The position numbers and the translations under genes are program-made. 64,000 nt of DNA from Halosimplex carlsbadense 2-9-1 (GTDB taxonomy: Archaea > Halobacteriota > Halobacteria > Halobacteriales > Haloarculaceae): the NCBI RefSeq assembly GCF_000337455.1, contig NZ_AOIU01000036.1:202975-266974 (forward strand). The letters are read 5' to 3'. Shown here one piece after another: positions 27,857 to 37,615 of this stretch (position 1 is the first letter of the stretch; the number at the start of each line of letters is the position of its first letter). The notes under the pieces were generated by a model. It saw only the letters and a program-made list of their open reading frames with translations, made no database searches and had not been told where the DNA came from.

Positions 27857-28093
27857 TCAGTCGGCGGACGCTGGAACGCGCTCGCGCGTCTCGGACTCCA
27901 TCTCGGACGTGATGCCCTTCGCCAGAGCGAAGACGGCGTTCTTGTGGTCGGTCTTCGATTTATGGATCGAGGTCGGCCGCACCCCCAGGGAGGTGTACTC
28001 GTCGTGTTCTACCTCCTCGCCTGTGTCCATCTCGTAGTGATTCTCCACCTGAGCAAGCAGGCCGTGAAGGTGAATGAGCTCCTGCTTTTTCAT
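27857..28093 (-). CDS. UPF0058 family protein
   Basis: 78 residues starting 'MKKQELIHLHGLL', the hallmark of UPF0058, a small family widespread in haloarchaea and methanogens without known function. It is mainly helical and soluble. A TATA-like TTTTTATGC (minus strand) at about 28158-28166 gives a leader of around 40 nt. An alternative TTG start two codons upstream is less likely. Confidence 0.85.
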   Translation of the reverse strand: MKKQELIHLHGLLAQVENHYEMDTGEEVEHDEYTSLGVRPTSIHKSKTDHKNAVFALAKGITSEMESETRERVPASAD

Positions 28094-28307
28094 AGTCAAC
28101 CGGTCCTAACCACTGGAGGGTAATAGTAGTATCCTGAGTCGCGTTAACACACCGCTGCATAAAAACCGTGTACAAAAGGCTCTCGATATCGGTTTCGGCG
28201 GCGCGGTCGAGCCGACAGTGGGGCCCTCGGGCCGATCGGTTCGGGGGTCCGGGCGCCGCGAGCCCGGGGTTGAAAGACTTTTAGGCGGGGACGGGCTTCT
28301 CACGGGT

Positions 28308-28712
28308 ATGGACTACGACGACATGCTCGACCGGGCGATGGAGGAGACGCCGGAGATCGAGGGGAGCTCCGACCGGTTCGAGGTGCCGGACCCGAACATC
28401 CGTCAGGAAGGGAACGTGACCGTCTACGAGAACTTCCAGGACACCTGCGATCGCCTCGGCCGCGAGGACGACCACGTCATGCAGTTCCTCCAGAACGAGC
28501 TGGGAACTAGCGGGCACATCGACGAGAGCGGCCGCGCCCGCCTGACCGGCGAGTTCAGCGACCGTCGGGTCACCAACGCCATCGACGAGTACGCCGACGA
28601 GTTCGTCCTCTGCTCGGAGTGCGGGCTCCCCGACACCCACTTCGAGCGCGAGGGGGGCGTGCTGCTCCTGCGCTGTGAGGCCTGCGGCGCGCGCTCGGCG
28701 ACGAGCGGCTAA
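28308..28712 (+). CDS. eif2b: Translation initiation factor aIF2 beta
   Basis: 134 residues: an N-terminal helical segment, the central 'GNVTVYENFQDTCDRLGREDDHVMQF' fold split by its turns, and a C-terminal zinc ribbon 'CSECGLPDTHFERE...C-E-A-C'. It is the beta subunit of the heterotrimer that brings initiator tRNA to the ribosome. A TATA-like GACTTTTAGG about 30 nt upstream indicates a leaderless transcript. Its stop codon overlaps the stop codon of the convergent zinc-ribbon gene. Confidence 0.95.
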   Translation: MDYDDMLDRAMEETPEIEGSSDRFEVPDPNIRQEGNVTVYENFQDTCDRLGREDDHVMQFLQNELGTSGHIDESGRARLTGEFSDRRVTNAIDEYADEFVLCSECGLPDTHFEREGGVLLLRCEACGARSATSG

Positions 28713-28888
28713 CCGAGGCTCTTCAGCGTCTGCAGGTCGCGGTCGGTCCGCGTGAACTCCGCGAGCCGCCGGCTCGCGTGGCAGTTGGGACAGTGATAGA
28801 GGGTCGTGTGTTCGGGGAGGTCCGTCGGCGTCGACTCCCAGTCTTTGGTGCATTCGGGACAGAGCAATCGGACGTACGCTTCCTCCAT
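28709..28888 (-). CDS. Small zinc-ribbon protein
   Basis: 59 residues with two CxxC knuckles ('LLCPECTKDW' and 'YHCPNCHASRRLAEF'), a typical treble-clef-like ribbon. I recognise it as a haloarchaeal DUF-type protein without known role. Its stop overlaps that of aIF2 beta (convergent). The ATG at 28888 is directly preceded by a perfect dyad (28889-28905); the in-frame codons further upstream would read through that dyad and are unlikely. Confidence 0.75.
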   Translation of the reverse strand: MEEAYVRLLCPECTKDWESTPTDLPEHTTLYHCPNCHASRRLAEFTRTDRDLQTLKSLG

Positions 28889-28905
28889 GTGTGATATCAT
28901 CACAC
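28889..28905. promoter_or_regulatory. Perfect dyad between TATA and start codon
   Basis: GTGTGAT-ATC-ATCACAC, 7-bp arms around a 3-nt spacer, touches the start codon of the zinc-ribbon gene. On the minus strand a TATA-like TTTTTGTATTC lies at about 28911-28921, so the dyad covers the likely transcription start. This is where a repressor would act. Confidence 0.55.
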
Positions 28906-28979
28906 AGGACGAATACAAAAAGACTGGTGCGGCGGACGCCGCGAGCGACGGGTGGCGGTCGAGCCGGAGAGCCCGCCGA

Positions 28980-29960
28980 TCAGGCCGGGGCGTCGACGGA
29001 TTCGAGGAGTTCCTTGTAGCGGTTGCGGATAGTGACCTCGGAGATGTTGGCGACGTCGCTGACCTCGCTCTGGGTGACCTTCTCGTTGGTCAGCAGGGCG
29101 GCGGCGTACACCGCGGCGGCCGCGAGGCCGACGGGGCTCTTCCCGCTGAGGATACCCTGGTCGCGCGCGCTCACGATGAGTTCGCGGGCGCGGCGCTCGG
29201 TGTCGTCGCTGAGTTCGAGGTCCGAGACGAACCGCGGGAGGTAGCTCTCGGGGTCGGCCGGCTTGATCTCCAGGTTCAACTCGCGGACGACGTAGCGGTA
29301 GGTCCGCGTGAGCTCCATCTTCTCGACCCTGGAGACGGCGGTCATCTCGTCGAGGCTGCGCGGGGTGTTGGCCTGCCGGGCGGCGGCGTACAGCGACGCC
29401 GTCGCGACGCCCTCGATGGAGCGGCCCGGCAGGAGGTTCTCCTCCAGCGCGCGGCGGTAGATGACGCTGGCGGTCTCGCGGACGGTCTTGGGGAGCCCGA
29501 GCGCGCTCGCCATGCGGTCGATCTCACCGAGGGCCTGCTTGAGGTTGCGCTCCTTGGAGTCGCGCGTCCGGAAGCGCTCGTTCCAGGTGCGCAGGCGCTG
29601 CATCTTCTGGCGCTGGTTCGACGACAGCGAGTTGCCGTAGGCGTCCTTGTTCTGCCAGCCGATGTTGGTCGAGAGGCCCTTGTCGTGCATCATGTTCGTC
29701 GTCGGCGCACCGACGCGGGACTTCTCGTCCTTCTCGGAGGGGTTGAACGCCCGCCACTCGGGCCCGCGGTCGATCTCGTCTTCCTCGACGACCAGTCCGC
29801 ACTCCGCACACACCGTCTCGCCGTGCTCGGTGTCCGCGTCGAGCCGACCGCCACACTCGGGGCACTCCTGTTCTCGCTCGCTCGCCGACTCCTCGGTCTC
29901 CTCCCGCAGTCGTTCGCTCGTCTGTTCCTCGGCGCCGGTTCGAATTGTCGTGTCGCTCAT
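28980..29960 (-). CDS. tfb: Transcription initiation factor TFB
   Basis: 326 residues. A zinc ribbon 'CPECGG...CAECGLVVEEDEI' at the N-terminus, the B-finger region 'RGPEWRAFNP', then two cyclin folds ('LGLPKTVRETASVIYRRAL', 'GLAAAAVYAAALL') and a C-terminal HTH 'TQSEVSDVANISEVTIRNRY'. It recruits RNA polymerase to TBP/TATA. Haloarchaea have several TFBs; which paralogue this is cannot be told. The ATG at 29960 is chosen for its family-like N-terminus; TATA-like boxes lie at about 29998-30008 and 30042-30052. Confidence 0.95.
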   Translation of the reverse strand: MSDTTIRTGAEEQTSERLREETEESASEREQECPECGGRLDADTEHGETVCAECGLVVEEDEIDRGPEWRAFNPSEKDEKSRVGAPTTNMMHDKGLSTNIGWQNKDAYGNSLSSNQRQKMQRLRTWNERFRTRDSKERNLKQALGEIDRMASALGLPKTVRETASVIYRRALEENLLPGRSIEGVATASLYAAARQANTPRSLDEMTAVSRVEKMELTRTYRYVVRELNLEIKPADPESYLPRFVSDLELSDDTERRARELIVSARDQGILSGKSPVGLAAAAVYAAALLTNEKVTQSEVSDVANISEVTIRNRYKELLESVDAPA

Positions 29961-30231
29961 GATTGGTCTCCGGAGCGGCTCACCGGTGGCGAAAGCCATA
30001 AAAATCCGATGCCGCGTTTCCTAACAACACGTAAGTCCGAAAACTACTTAAAGGTTTCGCCGGAAATAGTGTGTGATTTGATCGCAAACAACAAGATGGC
30101 GCTGGGATCGGTGCCGTTTCCGGCGGTTCCGCGGTGAGCCGGTAGGCGGGGGGGTTGTCGTGGCCCGTGTCCCGCCCGTCGACGAACGGAGCAGGGCCGG
30201 ACTGGGCGTCGAGACCGGAGCCGACCGGGCT

Positions 30232-30828
30232 TCAGGCGCGTTCGACGCGCAGAAGTATCACGGCAAACACCCACATGAATAGGGCGCCGACGGGGACGGT
30301 CGGCTGGTGCTGGAAGAACATGGCGGTGGAGACGGAGAACGCGACCGCGAGCACCGCGAAGCACGCGCCGAACACGCGGACCGGGTCGAGCGTCAGGCGG
30401 GCCGCGATGGAGGCGGGGACTGCGTCGGTGAGCGCGTCCGGGGCCGCGTCGGCGACCCGCACCTCGGCCCGCTCGGCGGCGGCTTCGAGCCACTCGTCGC
30501 GCGCGTAGTAGACGACGCTCAGCAGGAGCATGCACCCGAAGAAGGCGGCGGTCGCGAGCCAGAGTCGGCCCTCGGGGACCTGATTCGTCGGGACGAACCC
30601 GGGGATCTCGAAGACGAACTGGACGAGTCCGTCCAGCGACTGCCGGCCGAGGGCGATCCCGAACAGATAGTGAAACTGGAGGAAGACGAAGCGGATGTTG
30701 ACGACGGTGAACGTGCCGTCGATCCACGACGGCGATTCGCGCAGCACCGAGACCGACCACGGCAGGAGGGCGGTCAGCCACGTCGCGAGGACTGCCAGTT
30801 CACCGGCGTACTCCGAGCGGACCCACAT
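30232..30828 (-). CDS. Four-helix membrane protein, unknown function
   Basis: 198 residues, with hydrophobic segments at about 10-28, 42-60, 88-108 and two near the C-terminus (152-168 and 176-194). The start 'MWVRSEYAGELAVLATWL' is a conserved haloarchaeal beginning. No catalytic motif is seen. A minus-strand TATA-like GCTTTTATACC at about 30856-30866 puts the transcript start at the ATG. Confidence 0.75.
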   Translation of the reverse strand: MWVRSEYAGELAVLATWLTALLPWSVSVLRESPSWIDGTFTVVNIRFVFLQFHYLFGIALGRQSLDGLVQFVFEIPGFVPTNQVPEGRLWLATAAFFGCMLLLSVVYYARDEWLEAAAERAEVRVADAAPDALTDAVPASIAARLTLDPVRVFGACFAVLAVAFSVSTAMFFQHQPTVPVGALFMWVFAVILLRVERA

Positions 30829-30989
30829 GGTCTGGGAGACCCGGCGTCGCCACAGGTATAAAAGCTACCGGCTCCGGGGTCGGAGCGTCGGAGCCGAGGT
30901 GGTCCGGCGTCGAAGCGAGCAGCGGGCGCGGTCATCGGTCGCGTCGGCGTTACGTTCATGCACGCCCGTTCCCTAGTGGCGGATATCGA

Positions 30990-31442
30990 ATGAGGCGCGA
31001 TTACGTCACGCTGGAACTCCGTCACGTCGACCGGGACGGCGACCGCCTGCCGACGGCCGTACTTCGCTACGACGGTCCGTCGACCCTCCTCGAGGAGCGC
31101 CTCACGGACGCCGGGGGTGAGCCGCTGGGCCGCGAGCGCGTGGATATCGCCTTCCGCCTGCGGACGGCCGACGGCGACGCGACCGGCGTCTTCAGTCTCA
31201 CTAACCGGCTGACCGGGGAGTTCGTCGTCGAGGTCAACGCCGACGCCGAATCGGTGCGCGAGCTCGTCGACGCCGCCCGCCGGGACGACGACCCAGACGA
31301 CGCCGACGGTTGCTACCGCGTCGTCGTCGAGCGCGACGGCGAGGCAGTCGCCAGCTACGAGAAGCGGACCCTGCTCGTCTACGACGACGAAGGGGGGCTC
31401 CTCCGACAGCACAGCCTCATCCCCAGCGGCGTCGAGCTGTAG
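30990..31442 (+). CDS. DUF5793-type conserved haloarchaeal protein
   Basis: 150 residues, soluble, beta-rich and acidic, starting 'MRRDYVTLELRHVDRDGD', the usual start for this haloarchaeal family. It contains 'GVFSLTNRLTGEFVVEVN' in its middle. There is no known function. It is convergent with the sirtuin gene 47 nt away. Confidence 0.75.
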   Translation: MRRDYVTLELRHVDRDGDRLPTAVLRYDGPSTLLEERLTDAGGEPLGRERVDIAFRLRTADGDATGVFSLTNRLTGEFVVEVNADAESVRELVDAARRDDDPDDADGCYRVVVERDGEAVASYEKRTLLVYDDEGGLLRQHSLIPSGVEL

Positions 31443-31489
31443 CCGCTCTCGGGATCGCACCGCCTGCGCCGGCTGCCCGGCCGGTCGTC

Positions 31490-32266
31490 CTACCCGTCGA
31501 GCGCCGCCGCCAGCGCCGGCAGCGCTTCCGTCGCGTCGGCGCGGAGGTCGTAGTCCGCCCGCTCGGAGTAGTCCGTGGCGTCGAGGTTGCAGACGGCCAG
31601 CGTCGCTCCCGACTCCGCGGCGACCTCGGGCAGCAGCGCCGCCGGTCGCACCGTCAGCGACGACCCCACCGCGAGGAACACGTCGCAGCGGCGCGCGGCG
31701 GTCTGGGCCCGGTCGAACGCCTCGTCCGGGAGCGGCTCCCCGAACAGCACCACGTCCGGCTTGAGCACGCCGCCGCAGTCGCAGGTCGGCGGTCGCTCCC
31801 CGTCGCGGACGCGCTCCCGGACGGGACCGGCCGACCCCGTGGCGCCGCATCGGTCACAGACCACGCGGGCGCTCGTGCCGTGGAGTTCGACCACCGCGTC
31901 CGACCCCGCCGCCGCGTGCAGTCCGTCGACGTTCTGCGTGAGGAGTGTGTCGAGATGCCCCCGCGCTTCGAGCGCCGCCAGCGCCTCGTGGGCGGCGTTT
32001 GGTTCGACGCCGCCGCCGTACATCGTCTCCCGGAGCGCGAGCCGGTCGGTCCAGAACCCCTCGGGGTCGGCGTCGAAGCGTCGCCGGTGGAAGTCGGCCG
32101 GGTCGTGGCTCTCCCAGACGGGGTCGGGCCCGTCGTCGCTCGGCGCTCCCCGGAACGGCGGGATCCCCGACGGAACGCTCACGCCCGCCCCGGTGAGCGC
32201 GACGGCGCGCTCTGCCTCGCCGATTTCGGACGCCAGCGCCGACAGCACCGCGTCGTTCGCTTCCAT
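31490..32266 (-). CDS. NAD-dependent protein deacylase, Sir2 family
   Basis: 258 residues. 'ALTGAGVSVPSGIPPFRG' binds NAD, 'LTQNVDGLHAAAG' and the catalytic His in 'VELHGTSA' follow, and the zinc site is made by 'CDRCG' and 'CDCGG'. 'FLAVGSSLTVRPAALLP' is the second nucleotide block. It removes acyl groups from lysine. The ATG at 32266 removes a 9-residue upstream extension not typical of sirtuins. It is divergent from the small membrane gene at 32354. Confidence 0.92.
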   Translation of the reverse strand: MEANDAVLSALASEIGEAERAVALTGAGVSVPSGIPPFRGAPSDDGPDPVWESHDPADFHRRRFDADPEGFWTDRLALRETMYGGGVEPNAAHEALAALEARGHLDTLLTQNVDGLHAAAGSDAVVELHGTSARVVCDRCGATGSAGPVRERVRDGERPPTCDCGGVLKPDVVLFGEPLPDEAFDRAQTAARRCDVFLAVGSSLTVRPAALLPEVAAESGATLAVCNLDATDYSERADYDLRADATEALPALAAALDG

Positions 32267-32353
32267 GTTCTCGCCGAGGGGCGAAACCGGCAAAAGTCAC
32301 CCGTCGGGACACCGGTCCGGAGGATTAAGTTCGACGACGCCCGAGACGGGCCC

Positions 32354-32632
32354 ATGTGCTACGAATCGCTTTTGAACGGGGAGGCGACCGAGCGCTCCGT
32401 CCGGGAACTCCTCCGGCAGGAGCGCGCGGCCGCGCTCCGCAACGGGCTCGCCGCCGCCGCGCTGGTGGTCGCGGTGCTCGTGGCAGACGGCGCCACGGCA
32501 CCGCTGGTCGCCGGCCTCGCGGTCGCAGCGGTCGCGCTGGGCGCGGTTCTCCATCAGGCCGTCCTGCTCGCCGGTGCGACGGCGCTGCGGGTCCGGTACC
32601 GCCTGGGCGCGACCGACCCAGCGGCGTCGTGA
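32354..32632 (+). CDS. Small two-helix membrane protein
   Basis: 92 residues with a charged N-terminal helix (about 1-28), two membrane segments (about 30-48 and 50-72) and a short basic tail. Function is unknown. The ATG at 32354 follows 'GATTAAG', a weak TATA-like box at about 32325-32331. Confidence 0.55.
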   Translation: MCYESLLNGEATERSVRELLRQERAAALRNGLAAAALVVAVLVADGATAPLVAGLAVAAVALGAVLHQAVLLAGATALRVRYRLGATDPAAS

Positions 32633-32817
32633 GTGACCGCACGCGTCGCCGTTGTCGAGGGCGGGAACCGGAGAGATGGGGCGGGTGCAGTGGAGCGAAA
32701 GAGGGGGTACGGCACCGACACGCGTGATCGGTTTTTCCGGCAATAGATGCCTCGTGGGCCAATTTTCGTGAACGATGTCTGTCGGTGTACTCGGTTCCGG
32801 GCCGGTCGATACCGTCG

Positions 32818-32827
32818 GGATTTAAGC
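32818..32827 (+). promoter_or_regulatory. sucC: TATA box of sucCD
   Basis: GGGATTTAAG lies about 30 nt before the sucC ATG at 32854, indicating a leaderless or nearly leaderless transcript. Confidence 0.55.
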
Positions 32828-32853
32828 GCTCGCCGACCGCGAGTTCGAGTGAC

Positions 32854-34001
<1,148 letters not shown>

Positions 34002-34005
<4 letters not shown>

Positions 34006-34874
34006 GTGTTCTAGTCGACGAAGACAGCCGCGTCATCGTGCAGGGTATCACCGGCGGTGAGGGCAAGTTCCACACCGAACAGATGATCGAGTACGGGACG
34101 AACGTCGTCGCCGGAGCCGTCCCCGGCAAGGGCGGCCAGGAGGTCGCGGGCGTCCCCGTCTACGACACCGTCGCCGAGGCCGCCGAGGCCGAAGACGCCG
34201 ACACCTCGGTCGTGTTCGTCCCGCCGGCGTTCGCCGGCGACGCCTGCTTCGAGGCGCTGGGCGTCGACGAACTCGATCTGGTCGTCACCATCACCGAGGG
34301 CATCCCCACGCAGGACGTCTCGCGAGTCTACCGCCGCCTGCAGGAAACCGACGCCTACCTGGTCGGTCCGAACTGCCCCGGCGTCATCACGCCCGGCGAG
34401 GCCAAGCTCGGCATCCTGCCGGGCAACATCTTCGAGGCCGGCCGCGTCGGCCTCGTCTCCCGCTCGGGCACGCTGACCTACCAGGTCGTCGACAGCCTCA
34501 CCCAGCGCGGCATCGGCCAGTCGACCGCCATCGGCATCGGCGGCGACCCGATCATCGGCACCTCGTTCGTCGAGGCGCTCGCGCTGTTCGAGCAGGACGA
34601 CAAGACCGACGCCGTCGTCATGTGCGGCGAGATCGGCGGCGAGGACGAGGAGGAGGCCGCCGAGTACATCGACGAGTACATGACCACGCCCGTCGCCGGC
34701 TTCATCGCCGGCCGCACCGCCCCGCCGGGCAAGCGCATGGGCCACGCCGGCGCCATCGTCTCCGGGTCCGGGACGGGCACCGCCCAATCGAAGATCGACG
34801 CGCTCGAATCCGCGGGCGCCCCCGTCGGCGACACCCCCGAGGAAGTCGTCGACAACGTCGAAGACCTGCTGTAA
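34002..34874 (+). CDS. sucD: Succinate-CoA ligase, alpha subunit
   Basis: 290 residues with '[17 protein letters not shown]', the CoA-binding Rossmann part, '[17 protein letters not shown]', and the phosphohistidine loop '[18 protein letters not shown]'. It carries the transient phosphoryl group while sucC grips the nucleotide. It overlaps sucC and ends the operon. Confidence 0.97.
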
Positions 34875-34944
34875 CGGCTCCGTTCTCTCCGTTTCTGGCG
34901 TCCATGCGAACTGTTTTCCGTAGAGTATTCGAACGGCCGACAAC

Positions 34945-35349
34945 ATGGCCGCCCTCCCCGACGACAGGACCGCCCCCGGGTCCGTGGACGGGACGCTCGT
35001 CGACCTCGGCTGGATGGTCACCGGTGTCCTCGTCTTCGGGTCGCTCGTCGTCTTCGAACCGCTGTTCGTGTCGGTCGACCCGACACCCGCGACCGTCGCT
35101 GGATCGGCGCTCGCCGGCGTCGTCGTCGGGACCGCGGTCGTCGTCCTCTCCGTCGAGAGCGAGCGGGCGCGTTCGTTCTGGGCCGAGAGCGGCCGCCGCC
35201 GGTTCGTCGTGCTATTCGCGTTCATCATGGGGATGCAAGCCGTCTTCCGGCTGTTTCCGGGCTTGACGGTTCTCTCGGCGCTCGTCGCCTTCCTGGTCGC
35301 GATTCCGGCGCGACTGGTGTCGTACTACAGACACCGCGACCGCCAGTGA
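34945..35349 (+). CDS. Small membrane protein, unknown function
   Basis: 134 residues, four hydrophobic stretches (about 18-37, 48-69, 83-101 and 104-124) and a basic C-terminus. No motif recognised. It starts 70 nt after sucD and may have its own promoter (TAGAGTATTC at about 34921-34930). Confidence 0.65.
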   Translation: MAALPDDRTAPGSVDGTLVDLGWMVTGVLVFGSLVVFEPLFVSVDPTPATVAGSALAGVVVGTAVVVLSVESERARSFWAESGRRRFVVLFAFIMGMQAVFRLFPGLTVLSALVAFLVAIPARLVSYYRHRDRQ

Positions 35350-35416
35350 TCGTTCGGGCGCGGTCCGTCGCGTGTCCGCGGCCGGAAGGTACTTTTCCGT
35401 TCGTTTGAGACTGTGA

Positions 35417-37573
35417 GTGACTGTGACGAACTCGACGACGGACGTGGACCCGCGGTTCGAAGCGACGACGGACCCGACGGGGGTCCGGATCGTCGACCCG
35501 GTCGAGTCGGTCGCGTTCGCGATGGGGACGGACCGGCGGGTCGAGCCGACACCGGTCGACACCGACTCGTTCGATGTCCCCGTAGACGCCGCGACGACGG
35601 TCGAGACGGGCGCGATCCGGTTCCCCCACCACGTCGGCGTCGTCGTCAGGACGAGAGACGGCGAGCAGGTCGAAGACCTGTCGTCGTCGGACGAGCGCCG
35701 ACTCTCCGCGGGGAGATACACGCTCGAACTGGGTACGACGCCGGTCAAGCTCTACTTTCACGTCGACGGTCCCGTCACGATCCGGACCCACGACGACAAC
35801 GCGGGGTTCGAGTTCGGGTCGCCGAGACGCGTTCGGATCGGTACCCGAAGCTATCACGAACGGCCGGTGGCGACGGTCACGACGACCCCGGACCCGTCGG
35901 AGGTAGCCGCGGTCGTCTCCCGGTTCGGGACGGCGCTGAAGACGACCTCTCCGGAGCGGTCCTGGCCGACGCTCCGCGGGTATCCGCCGCTCGTCGAGGT
36001 GGGCGACGAGACGGCGGTTCCCGACTCCCTCTCGCCGCCGGATACCGGCGTCTCGATCACGGTTCGACCCGACCTATCAGACTGCTTCGCGGTCGCGCCG
36101 CTGGCGTTCTACCTCGGTGCGACGGTCGAGGTGGGAGCGGAGCCACGCCTCCGCGCGGACGGCCGGGAGTGGTCGCTGACGGCGACCGGCGACCTCTCGG
36201 CGACGGCCACCGACGTCCTTCAGCGACAGTTGACGCTCGACTGTGTGGTCCGAACCGCCGGACGCTTCGACCTCGAGTTGGTCGAACGGAACGCCCTCGA
36301 ACCGCGCCTGCCGTTCGACCTCGAAGCGATGTACGAGGCGGACCTCGCCGACCGGGTCGGCGCGTACATGGACGTTCCCCACGAGCGGGTCGCCGACGCG
36401 GTCCCGCGGTGGAAACTGACGGTCGACGTCGTCCCGAGCGCGGACCGGCTGGCGGCCCTCCCGCATCTGGCCGCCGAACTGGCGGCGGTGCGCTGTCCGG
36501 ACGCCGCGACGCTCGACGACCCCCGATCGCCGCGCCGAGCGGAGAACTCCGACCCGTCCCGAACGCGGTGGCTGCCCGACGGGACGAGTGCGGGGAGCGC
36601 GTCGATGCGGTCCGCCGGAGCGACGTGGGACGAGTCGCTCGTTTATCCTCCGCCGAGTTCCAGCGTCGAACACGCGTACCTCGGCGACGGCGTCCCGGTC
36701 GGAACGAGCGAGATGTCGCCGGCGGCCTACGAGCGGAAGTTCGACCGCGAGGTCTCCGACGACACCGGGATCGGCGTCACCGTCGTCGGCCCCGGCGACC
36801 GGGCCGGCGAGGACGATACGGTCGCGGACATCTACGCCCGGCGGGGACTGGAGTCGTTCGACACGACCGTCCTGGCCGACCCGTCCACGCCGGAACTCCG
36901 GGCGGCGCTGGCGTCGGACGTGGACTTCTTCCACTACGTCGGCCACGTGGACGACCGCGGGTTCGAGTGCGTCGACGGGTTCGTCGACGCTCGAACCGTC
37001 GACGACGTTGGGACCGAGCTGTTCTTCCTCAACGGCTGTACGTCGTTCGCCCAGGGACGAGCCCTGGTGGACGGCGGGGCGACCGGCGGGATCGTGACGG
37101 TCGCAGACGTCTTCGATAGCGTCGCCACTCGCGTCGGCGAGACGCTGGCGCGGCTGCTCGGCCAGGGCTACTCGCTGGCCTCGGCGCTCCGCGTGCTCGG
37201 CGCCGCGACGACGTTCCCGGCGGAGATCTACACCGTCGTCGGCGACGGATCTGTCGCCGTGACCGCGAACGAATCGGTCACGCCTCTGGGGTTTCGCCTC
37301 TCGTGGGACCATGGGCTCGTCGCCGTCCCGTTCTGTTTCCCGACCGAGCGGGCGCCGCTCGGCACCGTCACCGTCCCGTTCGCCGCCGAGGACGGCCGAC
37401 ACGTCATCGCGTCCGGCGACGGCGCCTCGATCGAGACCACGGTCGACGCGTTCGTCGGCAATCTCGACACCGAGCCCTACCCCGTCTTTCTCGGCGACGA
37501 ACTCCACTGGTCGCCCGACCTCACCCGTGCGGACATCGAAGCGTGGGTCGAAACGGTGCGCGACCGGACGTGA
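35417..37573 (+). CDS. CHAT-domain (caspase-like) protease
   Basis: 718 residues. The first about 430 are beta-rich without recognised domain. Then a CHAT-type peptidase: 'FFHYVGHVDDRGF' holds His506/His510 (His510 the likely catalytic one) and 'FFLNGCTSFAQGRAL' holds Cys541, followed by 'GATGGIVTVADV' and 'GQGYSLASAL', the standard CHAT ending. CHAT proteases cut specific partners in signalling and in antiphage or cell-death systems. The GTG at 35417 is the start; a second GTG at 35423 is possible. The next gene (DUF3891) begins 42 nt later in the same direction. Confidence 0.8.
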   Translation: MTVTNSTTDVDPRFEATTDPTGVRIVDPVESVAFAMGTDRRVEPTPVDTDSFDVPVDAATTVETGAIRFPHHVGVVVRTRDGEQVEDLSSSDERRLSAGRYTLELGTTPVKLYFHVDGPVTIRTHDDNAGFEFGSPRRVRIGTRSYHERPVATVTTTPDPSEVAAVVSRFGTALKTTSPERSWPTLRGYPPLVEVGDETAVPDSLSPPDTGVSITVRPDLSDCFAVAPLAFYLGATVEVGAEPRLRADGREWSLTATGDLSATATDVLQRQLTLDCVVRTAGRFDLELVERNALEPRLPFDLEAMYEADLADRVGAYMDVPHERVADAVPRWKLTVDVVPSADRLAALPHLAAELAAVRCPDAATLDDPRSPRRAENSDPSRTRWLPDGTSAGSASMRSAGATWDESLVYPPPSSSVEHAYLGDGVPVGTSEMSPAAYERKFDREVSDDTGIGVTVVGPGDRAGEDDTVADIYARRGLESFDTTVLADPSTPELRAALASDVDFFHYVGHVDDRGFECVDGFVDARTVDDVGTELFFLNGCTSFAQGRALVDGGATGGIVTVADVFDSVATRVGETLARLLGQGYSLASALRVLGAATTFPAEIYTVVGDGSVAVTANESVTPLGFRLSWDHGLVAVPFCFPTERAPLGTVTVPFAAEDGRHVIASGDGASIETTVDAFVGNLDTEPYPVFLGDELHWSPDLTRADIEAWVETVRDRT

Positions 37574-37615
37574 CCGGCCGACGCGCCTTTCACCGCGCCG
37601 GCCCAACGCCGAGGC

